DNA of 64,000 bases, taken from positions 2,852,001 through 2,916,000 of the forward strand of contig JARGXX010000095.1 in the NCBI GenBank assembly GCA_030374765.1. Direction: 5' to 3'. Within the stretch, counting starts at the first letter, position 1; each line of letters opens with the position of its first letter. Below, piece after piece: positions 11,186 to 21,804 of this stretch. The notes beneath the pieces are model-generated. The model had not been told where the DNA came from and did no database searches. It saw only the letters and a list, made by a program, of their open reading frames with translations. A program made the translations under genes and the position numbers. Source of the stretch: Agarophyton chilense. Its lineage: Eukaryota; Rhodophyta; Florideophyceae; Gracilariales; Gracilariaceae.

Positions 11186-12475
11186 TCATCGCGAGCCTTG
11201 CATGAACCAACCTTTTTGATATCGTATTTCCACGAGTCTGGTCTCAATGTCTATGATTTTCCCTTCACTATGTCTCAACGCTTCTTTCGCGGTATGAGCT
11301 GCAGAGTTCCTTAAATGGAATTGAGTATCTCCCAAAACCTTGTTATCTAGTTCATTGATATCCATTTCGAGGGACACTTCGTTGAGCAGGTCCATTCTAT
11401 TCAATCCTCAGGCGATGATGTCCACAACGGCTTTCATGCGTTCTAAATCTAGTCTGCCAACCTGTTCGCATACAGCTTTCTTTTCCTCAAAAGATAGTTC
11501 AATCTGCTTCATCTTATTCAGTTATACAGACATTTCAAGCACTGCCTTTCTCCTTTTCGTCAGATCGTCGTGTTTTACTTCAAGTTCCATGACGACCGCG
11601 CTCTTCCGGCCGCGTTTCTTCTCCATCTCCTCTATGGATACGGATGTAATGTTCCCTTCCCCGATTCCAGTGTCGTGTTCGTCACTACTCACACTGCTGG
11701 TACTTACAAATGTGCCTCTTCTTTCTTTTCGTTGCTTCGCTAGCAGATCATTGAGTGCTTCTTTCATTGCTCGAGCTTTTTCTTGTTTAAGACGTGCAGC
11801 CCACTCAGCTTCATTCTTTCGCAACTCTTCTTTTCGCCTTCATTCAGCTTCTTTCGCCACCCTCCTCACCTTTTCAAACGCCGCCACCGCTTTTTTCGCT
11901 TGGGAAGCTGCGAGTGCGGCTTCCTCTTCCGCTGCCTTGCGTCGTTTCCTTTCATTCTCACGCTTTTGGTCAATCTCGCGACTTTTTTTCTCCTTCTCAC
12001 GTGCGATATGTGCTTCTTTTTCAATGATTTCTGAGCTTGTATCATCCAATAATCTGTTTCCTGTATCTTCCAACCCGCTACGTGGCTCGTTGTACTCCCT
12101 GCAGTTCTGAAATATCAAACGCAAGTCTTTCGCCATAGCTTTTCATTCGAATGCATAGGTATCGTTTTTCTTATCATGGAGAATATACTTGTCGCCTTGC
12201 ATGTTTCTCTTGACGGTTCCCAGGTCCATTGGATGCTTGATTTTATCCAGATAGCCGGGAATATCCTTGAGGCTCAAAAGCGTGAGAACGGGCTCGGGAA
12301 AGTCCTGAAATTCAGGCTTTCCCAAGAGTTCGAGTAACATACCCTCATAGAAAGGCCATTGTGCAGTGCTGCGCACAGCGCGTGACAACGTTTCCGTCTT
12401 TACCCCTCCTTCCTGGCCTACTTTCAAGCTCCTAGTGGTTTTATAGTTGTATTTGGAAAAGCCGGAAATTTTCAA
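11186..12475 (-). pseudogene. BET-type bromodomain-NET protein, interrupted by five stops
   Basis: A single minus-strand frame runs for about 430 codons. Residues 35-135 form a bromodomain: WPFYEGMLLEL, IPGYLDKIKHPMDLGTVKRN and LRLIFQNCREYNEP (the Asn after Tyr is the acetyl-lysine contact). A Lys/Glu/Ala coiled region follows, then an NET domain: LSFEEKKAVCEQVGRL, MKAVVDII, and LEMDINELDNKVL. Bromodomain plus NET is the signature of BET proteins, which read acetylated histones in the nucleus. In-frame stops occur at 12143 (TGA), 11840 (TGA), 11522 (TAA), 11408 (TGA) and 11186 (TGA, possible true end). There is no frameshift over 1.29 kb. The TGA sites sit where Arg is plausible, fitting CGA to TGA change. 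Classed as a pseudogene, though recoding or RNA editing is not excluded from sequence alone. Confidence 0.85.
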
Positions 12476-13610
12476 AACCTCTATGTTCTTTAGAATTTTT
12501 TCGGATAAAATCTCGGACTGTCCAATTTAAGAGCCGATGCCATTTGATGAGAAGGGGTAATCTTATAAATTCAAGCGTGCGTGTTTGTCATAAAATATTG
12601 GTTTGAGTACTGAGAAAAGTGATGCTTTTTTGGGTATAAGCTTTTTCATATAGCGACTCTCAGGATGCCCAGTAAACATATTTAAAAGTTCAGAAAAAGT
12701 GTGGCCCTAGAGAATTCATTGGATTTGCCTAACTTCCTAACGCTTCCTGTGCAGTCGATAGAGTACTATTGGAACAATCTATATTTTAAAACATTCAAAT
12801 GACTTATATTGATATATTGATGGTATGTCTGGCATCACTTGACGAAGACTGGTACGCTCCTGACAATAAAGTTGTTAAGCTCTTTTAGCTTTATATTTTT
12901 GTAACAGGTTCTTCTACTGCATTTGTATTCCTCGTCAGAACAAAAAAGTGTATTTGGGTACTTCAAAATAACAATGTTGGAAACATACTTTTCTTTACGA
13001 AACCTCTGTCTTAAAGTTGAAATTTCAATTTTCCAGTAGAGAATTTTAAAAAAGCACAAAAAATTTACGGGTAACTATTTCGAAATAACCTCATTCTTGT
13101 AGAGAATAGAAGGAAAAGATTCATGCGGGATCATTCAAAATATCTATTTTAAATGCGCCAAAGAAAAAGGCTAGAGATTTTTTTCATATGGCTTTATGAA
13201 TCGACCTAACTGCTCTTTGGTAAGAGTTATTAAGAAATTTTACTTGGAATCAAATCGTGAAGGGTTTAGAAAATTTAGAACTTTCATTATGGTCATCAAT
13301 CATTTGACGGAGCTTCCTGCAGAAAAAGAAAGCTGGAAATAAATCTGAATGTGACAAAAAAATAACTGGCGTTTTTACGTGCTGTTATTGTCCACACATT
13401 AAAGCGACAAAATTTTTTAATCCGACTATGCCAAAAGTGCATCAAATACCCAGCTTTTTGCCTCAGCACGAATACCAATACCCATCTAGGAAGATACATC
13501 TCCTTTCACTATATAAAACTTAAGTGTTCCATTCGCATGATGTCGACTTCAAAAAGCGCGCGCAATCTACCATAAACGAATTCCCTACTCCTTAATAGCA
13601 TGTTCTAGTC
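12476..13610. other. AT-rich intergenic stretch
   Basis: Only short low-complexity frames occur on both strands. No promoter, RNA or repeat could be supported. Confidence 0.4.
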
Positions 13611-13679
13611 CGCGTCTGAACTAAGATGACGAGCTGTGCTCGGGCACAACATGAACTGCAATCATGAGACTCGTAGAGT

Positions 13680-14426
13680 AACCATATTCGAACGATTTGA
13701 GCACGATGTCTCTTGGCAGGCCCTCGCCACGAAATGATTTGTCTCAATTGGTGTTTTGCGTCGGGCGTTCGCCCCATGGTCTCGTACCTATCCCGAAGCG
13801 CAACCGCATCAGCCTGGAGACAAACAATTCCATCTGCTATCCCAGGGTTGGCCGACAAATTTGACCCAAAGCGATGAACTTATTCTAACGCAATCCGTCC
13901 TTTACTTCGCAGAGTATAATGATCCCTTCTCAAAACAGGAAGTAAGAGATCTAATACAAAAGTACGTTTCTCTACAGTCAGCCTGTCGCCAAAAGGAAAT
14001 CACCTTTAAAGAAAATCGTCCGTCTGACGGGTGGGTAACTTTGTTCATGGAACTAAATTTTCTGAAGCTGCACCACGTCCAAATGATCGAAGGTAAACGA
14101 GTTAACGCTGCGCCACCACGCATTCTGACAGACATATGGCAAGGGTAAGGACCGCAGTTCAGCGTTATAGAATCAAGAGCGCAAGGCAGATATTCAACAC
14201 AGATCAAGCGGAAGCTTCTTTTGAGAAGATGAAGGGCGGAAGAATCCGGAAAGGAATTGGAGCGAAAGAAGCCAGACTGGTGCAGAATTCTCTGAAGACG
14301 AAGGGCAACCTAGAGCGCGTAACCGTTTTGCCCGTCGTCTCAGCGGACGGAAGTTCGTACAAACCTGTAATATTATTTCCAGGTAAGTTGCTCATTATCG
14401 GAGGGTACAAGGACATGTTCAGTCGC
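13680..14426 (+). pseudogene. Pogo/Tigger-type transposase fragment (CENP-B HTH plus DDE start)
   Basis: The order of motifs is that of pogo-type transposases. A possible psq-like helix lies at 13690-13780. A CENP-B-type HTH follows at 13860-14140: LTQSDELILTQSVLYFAEYN, PFSKQEVRDLI, FKENRPSDGWVTLFMELN and QMIEGKRVNA. After a frame change near 14140-14160 the DDE domain starts: ARQIFNTDQAEASF (first catalytic Asp in NTD), then NLERVTVLPVVSADGSSYKP and VILFPGK. The protein stops abruptly at the terminus of a gypsy solo LTR at 14427. No convincing continuation is seen right of the LTR, so the 3' half is lost or unrecognisable. Pogo transposases cut at TA targets. Confidence 0.8.
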
Positions 14427-15060
14427 TGTCGTATAGTGGCAGAAGGTCTGACCTTTGAGGTTGTCAATATACTGCACTAACCCTGTAGGTGATGGGTGCA
14501 AGGAATCATCGGCCATGCAGCATCGGGCGAGCTACCATCTAGGTGTTGTCAGCCACATGTAGTGTTGACATGTACCTTCTGGTTGAGTAATTGTTAGTAA
14601 TAGTAATTGTAATTATATGTATTTTAGTACAGTAGTTGAGTGGCCAGCTTGCACCGTAGCCAGTGTTTGCCAGGTCTCTGACACTAGGTCAGAGACCGTG
14701 CCTTGCTGGCACCTTCCGGGTGATCTGGAGAGTGCAGTCCACTGCATATAGGGAACTGTACCTCCCTCATCCTAATCTAATAAAGACAGGCACCACTTGG
14801 GTCACGACTATACCTTTTGGTTCGTCGTTTCTGAGCTACTACACAGACTTTCCCGCGCGTCGATGCCTATCGTCGTTCACCTACACGGTATATGGTAGTT
14901 GCTTCGCCGTTTGCACCTGCGGGTTTTCACGGTGCCCTGATACCATCTAGGTTTACTACGTCTACCTTCTAAGGTTGAGCGTCACCACGCTCCCTACGGT
15001 TGAGCGTCACTACGCTCCCACGACAAGACAGTAGCATACCCCAAAGGTGATTGTACGACA
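14427..15060 (+). repeat. Solo LTR of the E1 gypsy family
   Basis: The 634-bp segment is the reverse complement of the E1 LTRs (21805-22439 and 32399-33032). It starts TGTCGTATAG and ends TGTACGACA, the inverted ends of the family. In this sense orientation it holds a CTAATAAAG poly(A)-type signal near 14776-14784 and the duplicated motif GTTGAGCGTCAC.ACGCTCCC near its 3' end. It truncates the pogo transposase. Flanking bases (GTCGC before, TCGTT after) give no clean target duplication. Confidence 0.92.
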
Positions 15061-16225
15061 TCGTTCAATAGTACTAACCACTGTAATTGGCTAGTAGGTC
15101 CTTACAACCTTCATTCTAGCTCGCTAGTGTTGTGCTCTACCACATCTTCCCATTAGCCGCAAGCACCCATTTGGCAGTCCCAAAAACTGTCGCAAGTGTC
15201 TGCTCTCTTTTCAGAGGGGTTACTACAGATGTTTGTTTGATTTGTCGCGCGAAGGCAGCACAAACTTGAGCTGCTGGATTGATTTCTTTATGCGTCGGAG
15301 CGAGAGGCCAAAAGAGCTACCATTTCTTGAAGGAGTTTGAAATGGAAGGTTAACTGATTCCTTGATGTTTCGAGGCGCGGTTCCGTGAACGCAGCTTGGC
15401 TTCAAACGTTGGCAGCCGCCTTCGAACGTTGACGCCCACCAAGATGCACAGGACGTAGAGTAGTACGCATCTTTTCCAAAATTGCAATCCTCTCAGAAGT
15501 TGCTTTAAATTGGTGCGTTTCTGACAGTTTTTTGCAATTTAGTAGGATTAAAATCCTACAAAAAGTAATATACGGAAAAGCCTCAAAAATCGTGAACTTG
15601 GCACACCTGTTTAGTTTTGCATGGAAATTATACGAAATTTGGAGTTTCATAAACTGTCTAATACCATTTCATTGGCAACCCGCGTAGCCCATGTACCGAA
15701 TTGCTCCAGCGTATCAAATTGCGCACTTTGCGCAAACCTCAAAACGGGAATAAATTAGCGTACCGGGAAAAAAGGCTCACTGATATTCAGGTATTTAGTG
15801 CGCACTAAACGTCAGCATCGTCTTTTGACTGGCTTAAACTAGTTTAAAATGGACACAATTAGCATAATCTTCTGCTTGTTAATTTTTAAGCAGTTTCCGC
15901 GTCGAATTTTTCTCCGTGAACTCCTGAGCAAAAAAATAAAACGCCGTTGATACAGACGGATAACAAAAAAGCCACTTCAACGTCTATCTTCTAACTCGTT
16001 TATATTTCTCTTTCTATTTATGTCATATCATTATATAATAAAGCTAGCTGAAGTTGACCATAGTACCTTATTCTTTCTTCTTCGATTTTTTGAACCGTTG
16101 TAAAATCAATACACTCCGTACAACTCAAACGGTCATACAAAAAAAGAGCATAATTCAGGTGTATCCCGCGCTCTATGAATGCTTCAAAATGACTAGGTCT
16201 TGTTCGTAGTCGCCATAGAACAAAA
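15061..16225. other. AT-rich intergenic stretch
   Basis: No gene is recognised. Short minus-strand frames at 15223-15650 lack any motif. Confidence 0.35.
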
Positions 16226-16740
16226 GTGCAATGTGAAACTTACGTTTTCTTTTCGGTGTTTCAAACACTGTGTGTAATTTTTCTGCATTTTGGTATGCGG
16301 AAGCTGCTGTGTTTTTTAGCGACAGATACCGATGCACAGGTGCGAATGCAGGGCGAAGAGGAACTCAAAGATTTTAAAGAGGCGTTTTGTACTAATTATC
16401 ACACAATAAAGGACATTTGGGCAGTAGAAAATGGTCTTCAGTTTCTTCTGCAGCAATGGAAAATTTTTGAAATACAGATGATTTTCTACAATACAGTAGG
16501 TTAAAACACTATTATTTTGTTAGCAATGTGCGCTTGTTTGTGCCAAATGGTACCATTACAGCGTGCGCGATGAACGAATCTGGTAATATGTACGCTTTAC
16601 AGGTATCCGAGTGAGAAAACGTGTACAAGAACCTTGAAAGGCAGAATGGAAAAATGGTGGTACATGCATCGTGAATTAGCCGTTTTGCCGTGCATCGTAT
16701 CCATTCCTAATAGAGTCAGGGCAGGATGAGGCAAACACAA
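16226..16740 (+). pseudogene. Second Harbinger-type (DDE_Tnp_4) transposase fragment
   Basis: The frame at 16226-16504 encodes EEELKDFKEAF, TIKDIWAVENGLQFLLQQ and IQMIFYN. Following a +1 frame change at about 16500 come HYYFVSNVRLFVPNGTITAC and MNESGNMYALQVSE, then NVYKNLE. This matches the DDE_4 transposases of fungi and oomycetes, which read roughly D.W.T.DGLK...Q......FYNGW...HYV.NVF.F.PDG...A..N.PG..HDS..A.WG. The first catalytic Asp (DG) is Asn-Gly here and the HDS motif is degraded, so it is inactive. It is a different lineage from the Harbinger copy at 6161-7371. Confidence 0.7.
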
Positions 16741-17247
16741 AAGGCCTTGAAACTCTCATTCGAATCAGGCAAGCCACGTTCGTGCGGCAAGCATCGAGAA
16801 GCCAAGCAACTTTAGGTGGGAGATGCGGCGTTCTGATCGCTCAGATAGGGGTTTCGGTCGCTGCGTTGGCGCCAATTGCGACGTTTGCGTCCCGGATCAA
16901 ATGCTCTGGCGGGACCGAGCCATAACGGCTTTGCGCAAATTGAGTGAACTCAAATGTTCTGAATCACTGAATTATAGTGTACTCATTTTGCGATTTGGAA
17001 TTTCAGGAGCGACCACTGTTTTGCCACAGAAATATTCTAACAACGTCTCTATTTCTATAATTCAGCGATAAATTTTAGCACACTGGTATTCTTTTACCGT
17101 CGTAGATCAACCGTTCATCTGTCTTGCCCGGCCTGAAACGTTCAAAGCAATTGGTAGGGTCGCTCCCTATGTCTCATTTCCGTTCTCAACAGCTCCTGAG
17201 CGCAACGAGACGGGCATCTTGTGCCGAGCTCCCACGCTTTTCCCACC
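16741..17247. promoter_or_regulatory. Upstream region of the acyl-CoA synthetase gene
   Basis: There is no gene in this stretch. It should contain the promoter and 5' UTR of the gene starting at 17248. No clear TATA box or repeated motif was seen. Confidence 0.3.
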
Positions 17248-19131
17248 ATGACCCACACGACCTGGGCTACTGATGTCACCGAGAAGCGCCCCATCATCGG
17301 CCACGACGCCGACATTCCTCGCCGAACGCTCCCCCAGGCTGTTGTGGACGCCGTTCGCGAACGTGGCCACATCAAACAGTATTTCACGTCGGACGGAACT
17401 CCGTACACCATGTCCGAGTTTTATCAAATCTCACGCCGCGTTGCTAAAGCGCTGCTTCACCTCAGACTGCAGCCCTTTGAAGGAGTCGCCATTCTGGGGT
17501 TTAACTCGCTAAATTGGTTTGCTGCCGATATCGGCGCCACGCTGGCCGGCTGTTTACCAGCCGGCATTTATACCACCAATAAAGCAGAGATTGTTGCTTA
17601 CATTATCAATCACAGTCGCAGTCGCGTCGTTTTTGTGGATGATCAGCCCGCCTTGGACAAAGTACTCTCCGTCGCCGACCAGTGCCCGCAGCTCGCCTCT
17701 ATCGTTGTCTGGGGTAATGTGGACGTGAGCTCATACATGTCGCATGCTGAGTTAGTGCGCTCGTGGGATCAGTTTCTGGCGCTCGCTAACGACGTGTCTG
17801 ATGCTGACCTTGATGCGAGGGCGAGTGCGCAAGCCCCGGAGAATGTTTGCAAACTCATCTACACCAGCGGAACAACTGGGCCGCCGAAAGCCGTCATGAT
17901 CTCTCACGACAACGTCGTGTTCACTGCCACTGTCACCGGAATATTGGTGGGCGCCAGCATAGATGACCATCTCGTATCATTTCTACCGTGTTCTCATATC
18001 GCTGCCAACATGGTTGACATTACGGGCTCCATTGTGACGGGCCTCAAGGTTACATTTGCCGAACCAGATGCTCTAAAAGGCTCCCTGGTGAAGACTTTGA
18101 AAAAGGTGCGACCCACTTTGTTCCTGGCCGTTCCTCGCGTGTTCGAGAAGATTCAGGAGAAACTCTTGCAGATCGGTGCGCAGAACGGACCCATAAAACG
18201 TGCCATATCCTCGTGGGCAAAGTCTATCGGAACCGCTGCGTCTCTCGCTCGTGATACAGGCGACGAGCTTATGCCATGGGGGTACAAACTGGCACGAATG
18301 CTTGTGTTTGACAATGTAAAGAAGGCGCTTGGTCTTGATCGTTGTAGACTTATCTTTAACTCTGCAGCGCCTTTGCAAAGGACTACCGAAGCTTACTTTA
18401 AGAGTCTTGACATTCGAATCATTGACATTTATGGAATGAGCGAGGGTACCGGCCCGCTGACTGCCAATGTTGGCGGCTATAAGGCCGGGACATCCGGGAA
18501 GGTCATACCCGGGGGCGAAGTTAAGGCCATCAATCCGGATCAAACTGGTGAGGGTGAGCTTTGTTTTCGAGGGCGCAATATATTTGTTGGTTACCTGGAC
18601 AACCCGGAGGAAACGTCAAAAACAATTGATCAAAATGGCTTCATACATTCTGGCGATCTTGGGCGGGTGGATGAGGATGGCTATGTGTCTATCACTGGTC
18701 GAGTGAAGGAACTTCTCGTGACAGCCGGTGGCGAAAATGTTGCACCTGCCCTGGCTGAATGCACAATTAGAGATGAACTGGACGGCATAGCTCGTGCTTT
18801 TGCTGTGGGTGATAAGAAGAATTTCATCTCTTGTTTGCTCGTTCCATACATGGACGAGGAGGGTAATTTGATTGGACCCGCTGCCAACGTAAACCCCGAC
18901 TTGAAGACTGCGGCTGATGCTGTCAATGATCCCGTCTGGTTGAACTATATCAACGAGGGCCTTGAGCGGGCCAACAAACATGCCATCAGTAATGCTGCGA
19001 AGGTGCGAAAGTTCAGACTGCTTTACAAAGACTTCACCGTTGAGGGTGGCGAACTTACTCCTACCATGAAGGTTAAGAGGAAAGTCGTGGTGGAAAAATA
19101 TGCAAGCCTTATTGAAGAGATGTACGCTTAG
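17248..19131 (+). CDS. Long-chain acyl-CoA synthetase, ACSBG (bubblegum) type
   Basis: The 627-residue protein is a complete AMP-forming acyl-CoA ligase. It activates long-chain fatty acids to acyl-adenylate and then acyl-CoA, feeding lipid synthesis and beta-oxidation, usually at ER or peroxisomal membranes. Visible motifs are the P-loop YTSGTTGPPK (residues 205-214), YGMSEGTG (395-402), HSGDLGRVDEDG (467-478), the hinge GRVKELLVTAGGENV (484-498), and the C-terminal LTPTMKVKRK (603-612) with the catalytic Lys. Length and the SGTTGPPK/ENVAP signatures fit the ACSBG group rather than the ACSL group. ATG 17248 is chosen because it sits in CCCACCATGA and begins the conserved region well; nine further codons lie in frame upstream without an ATG. 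No intron is visible. The stop is TAG. It converges with the membrane-protein gene 170 bp away. Confidence 0.95.
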   Translation: MTHTTWATDVTEKRPIIGHDADIPRRTLPQAVVDAVRERGHIKQYFTSDGTPYTMSEFYQISRRVAKALLHLRLQPFEGVAILGFNSLNWFAADIGATLAGCLPAGIYTTNKAEIVAYIINHSRSRVVFVDDQPALDKVLSVADQCPQLASIVVWGNVDVSSYMSHAELVRSWDQFLALANDVSDADLDARASAQAPENVCKLIYTSGTTGPPKAVMISHDNVVFTATVTGILVGASIDDHLVSFLPCSHIAANMVDITGSIVTGLKVTFAEPDALKGSLVKTLKKVRPTLFLAVPRVFEKIQEKLLQIGAQNGPIKRAISSWAKSIGTAASLARDTGDELMPWGYKLARMLVFDNVKKALGLDRCRLIFNSAAPLQRTTEAYFKSLDIRIIDIYGMSEGTGPLTANVGGYKAGTSGKVIPGGEVKAINPDQTGEGELCFRGRNIFVGYLDNPEETSKTIDQNGFIHSGDLGRVDEDGYVSITGRVKELLVTAGGENVAPALAECTIRDELDGIARAFAVGDKKNFISCLLVPYMDEEGNLIGPAANVNPDLKTAADAVNDPVWLNYINEGLERANKHAISNAAKVRKFRLLYKDFTVEGGELTPTMKVKRKVVVEKYASLIEEMYA

Positions 19132-19300
19132 TTCTTTCTTGCAACAGGACGTCGCTGGAGTCAAAAACGCTTCCGGCGGCAATTGAGCTGAAACTGTGTC
19201 TGTTTCGTCATGAGAATAAACAAACGCGATGCATGTGTCAAAATCTACAGAAGTAATTATGTGAAGCTTTCAACGGGCCTCTGTGAAAAAGACACTGAAA
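19132..19300. terminator. Shared 3' region of two convergent genes
   Basis: This 169-bp gap separates the stop codons of the acyl-CoA synthetase (+) and the membrane protein (-). An AATAAA poly(A)-type signal for the plus-strand gene lies at 19215-19220. Confidence 0.5.
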
Positions 19301-20017
19301 TTAATCTTCTTTTACGGCCTCGGGGGTTGATTGCTCGTTCTTCTCGCGTCTGATTACTACTTGTGGGTTTCGGAGGATTGCCGGAAGACAGTAGAGCAAG
19401 AGGAAGCATAAAAGTGCAAATAACCAGTACACGATGTTGAGGATTGCGGCTGCCTGCGTCAGGGGAAGAATTGTAGGTGGGAGCATAGCTGCGTCTTCTG
19501 AATGTGCATATTGCTCAGCCCGGCGGTACCATTCGAAAGCGACGGGAATGCGGTATACTACGAATGCAACGGTGGAACCGAAACGCACGTAGAGCGTGAA
19601 TGAGCTAGAAAAGATGAAGCCTACTGTCTCAATCAGGATTTGACAGATCATTAGAAAGAGATGTGGGGCGAGAATCGGATGAAGTTGTGTCTGTGTGCCA
19701 TCGATTGGGGAGTTACCGGCTGTGATGAGTAGTATTGTTGGTACGCCTAGAGAAAATACAAATGTAAAGGGGAAAAGTAATCTTACTGAATTACGCATGG
19801 GAGTGAGAGAACTTGCGGTGGGCGGTGCGAACTGTAGGAAATTGTATGTACGTCGTACGTACAAATTTGCGATTGAAGCATACGAGGAGGTGAGCATAAC
19901 GAAGACAACATGCTCTACTGGCACTGCTTTGCAGGCGAACACGAGGTACAGAGCTGCTGACATCAATGCAATACAGAACACAAGGGAACCGAAACGCGCT
20001 CTTGACTTACGGTCCAT
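19301..20017 (-). CDS. Multi-pass membrane protein, resembles plant DUF7733-type family
   Basis: The 238-residue protein starts at ATG 20015-20017 and has about six hydrophobic segments: around residues 10-29, 35-52, 80-102, 117-140, 143-160 and 195-218. The C-terminus is charged (RREKNEQSTPEAVKED) and probably cytosolic. The central stretch HPILAPHLFLMICQILIET followed by FTLYVRFGSTVAF resembles the HPHLF...Q...E....F..PVR.F.P pattern I associate with plant DUF7733 proteins; this is from memory and uncertain. The function is unknown. The frame is uninterrupted, codon use is balanced, and hydrophobic segments alternate regularly, all of which support a real gene. Repeated YVRRTYNF (residues 53-60) precedes a Pro/Ser linker. 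Confidence 0.8.
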   Translation of the reverse strand: MDRKSRARFGSLVFCIALMSAALYLVFACKAVPVEHVVFVMLTSSYASIANLYVRRTYNFLQFAPPTASSLTPMRNSVRLLFPFTFVFSLGVPTILLITAGNSPIDGTQTQLHPILAPHLFLMICQILIETVGFIFSSSFTLYVRFGSTVAFVVYRIPVAFEWYRRAEQYAHSEDAAMLPPTILPLTQAAAILNIVYWLFALLCFLLLYCLPAILRNPQVVIRREKNEQSTPEAVKED

Positions 20018-21799
20018 ACCTGGTTGGCGATACGGAAAGGATTGTGTAGAGGCGGCGATTCAAGAGCGAGTACGGTGCTATGACAGCAGCCCCTAAGTCC
20101 TTCAGTCTTTCGTTACTCACTCTGGAACAATGGCCTCGGTCCTTTTACCTGGAGAAACGGTGTGAAGATGAGAGCAGAGCAGCGACGAAGCATCGAACGT
20201 AGGAGTCTATTCGGTCGTAGACAGTTTGGAAGCCTGGCAGGTGTCCGGAACAACAGAGGGTGCCTGTTTGCTCACACTACCTTCGTCTCGATTCGGGAGT
20301 GAGAGTCAAAACGAAGGACAATCCCAGCGAGTAGGCGTGAACGCTACCTTGAACGCCACCGTGAACGCCACCGTGATCAAACGTGTGGTGTTTTGAGTGG
20401 TTAGCTTCAAGAGACCCCGTTGTGATCCCGTTCCTTTTTTAAGTGCCCCTTCTGGGGCTCTCAATGTAAAGAACGAATGGCTGAACGCGTCCTGGTCTTA
20501 CAGTTGATAGCCCCGTTCCGCTGGGGTGACGAATTTTGGTCACCTTTTCGTTGGGTGAACCAAGTGTCTACACGCCCGGAGGATTAGCTTTACATGAGGC
20601 CGGCGGGGCCTCATATGAGGCCAGTTCTATTTTCCAAAATTAGTGAAAAACGCTTGTTTCCACACTGCAGTGGCGTATTCTATTTTCTAATAAAAAACTA
20701 ACTTTCTAATCATGTTCCACGCGCTTCCAAGAACATTTTTTAGACAGTTGTCTTCAGTAACACCGGCTCAGTGGTTTTACGACCACTCGGAGACTGTTAA
20801 ACACAGGTTTTAAACTTCGTTGAGTAAAATTTTCAGGGACCGTATATATCGATCGAGTCAAATAATGCGGATTAAATTAGTGAAAAGCTTAAGGTTGTTT
20901 GCACTTTCATTATATATTCTGAAGAAAAGCCTCAAAAAGCCTAAAAACGGATGTTAACAGATGAAAATCAATATTTTTGACTAAATATTGTTCAAAATAT
21001 GATGAAAGTCACACGGATGATCTATAATACCATCTCGACCGGTTTTAATGTGACATATATAAACATCGATATCATTTCTATTTTTGCATTCTGAACAAAC
21101 AAATTCTGATAAGTAGTTTTTCATACTTTTATCGCTACTGATATGTTTGAGACGTAAAAAATTCATCTAACTAAATTCGTTATCGATTGGTTCACATGAA
21201 ATTAATGCCGGTACCAGCCATAAATAGGTTTTTATTTCACCTTTTTCCTTGCAATTTCTTTTCATAGGTTGAATAGCATCCCAGTTGTTATCTATTATTT
21301 CTTTTGCGAGACTAAAATATAAATTATGCATTGTAAGCTTCACTTTGTTTCCATATGCACCTTTGTAGAGATTCAAAGCAGAAAACACGCACATTGCCGG
21401 AAAAGAAGTATTCACACAAAAAACAATTCTTTCGTTTTGAACTTTTTTTCCATATTCTGATCATCTTGTAACGATCTATAATTCCTAACACTTCTAGATC
21501 AACAAGAATAGTACTCCTTGCAAACACCTAATATAGCGATAAAAAGCGGAATTTTCTTTGTTATTCCATTAGCTTTTATCCCTTTTTCACGAGAAATGGG
21601 AGTTCTTAATTCGATACTGCTACAAATGCTGATGAAATATCTCCTTACATGGTGCAAATAGAGCACATATATCATCTTCAGGTACAAGTCTGGAAATTTT
21701 GCAACCATTAACACGTTCTGGCCCCGTGTCGTCATGGTAAGCTCGGCAAGAGGTTTCATAAGAAAACCTTGTAGTGGCTGTAGAGCAACGCGTGCACGT
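20018..21799. other. Intergenic; AT-rich minus-strand frames of unknown origin at 20981-21799
   Basis: The first part holds upstream sequence of the membrane-protein gene, a 12-bp tandem triplet (20338-20373, TGAACGCCACCG) and a short palindrome (20594-20614). From 20981 to 21799 several minus-strand frames follow one another with Cys-rich (CSECKNR, TRCSTATTRFSYETSC) and hydrophilic stretches. They look like the decayed remains of one protein, perhaps from an old mobile element, but I do not recognise it. E1 inserted at its right edge. Confidence 0.35.
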
Positions 21800-21804
21800 A
21801 TAGC
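21800..21804. repeat. Target-site duplication of E1, left copy (ATAGC)
   Basis: ATAGC directly precedes the TGTCGTACAATCA terminus and recurs at 33033-33037 right after the other LTR. Confidence 0.9.

Noticed and set aside
11340..12110. A 256-codon plus-strand frame, Ser/Phe-rich.
   Set aside because: It is the complement of the Lys/Glu-rich coiled region of the BET pseudogene; its composition is the expected mirror image.
18616..19182. A 188-codon minus-strand frame inside the acyl-CoA synthetase gene.
   Set aside because: It is a shadow of the strongly conserved plus-strand gene, with no motif of its own.
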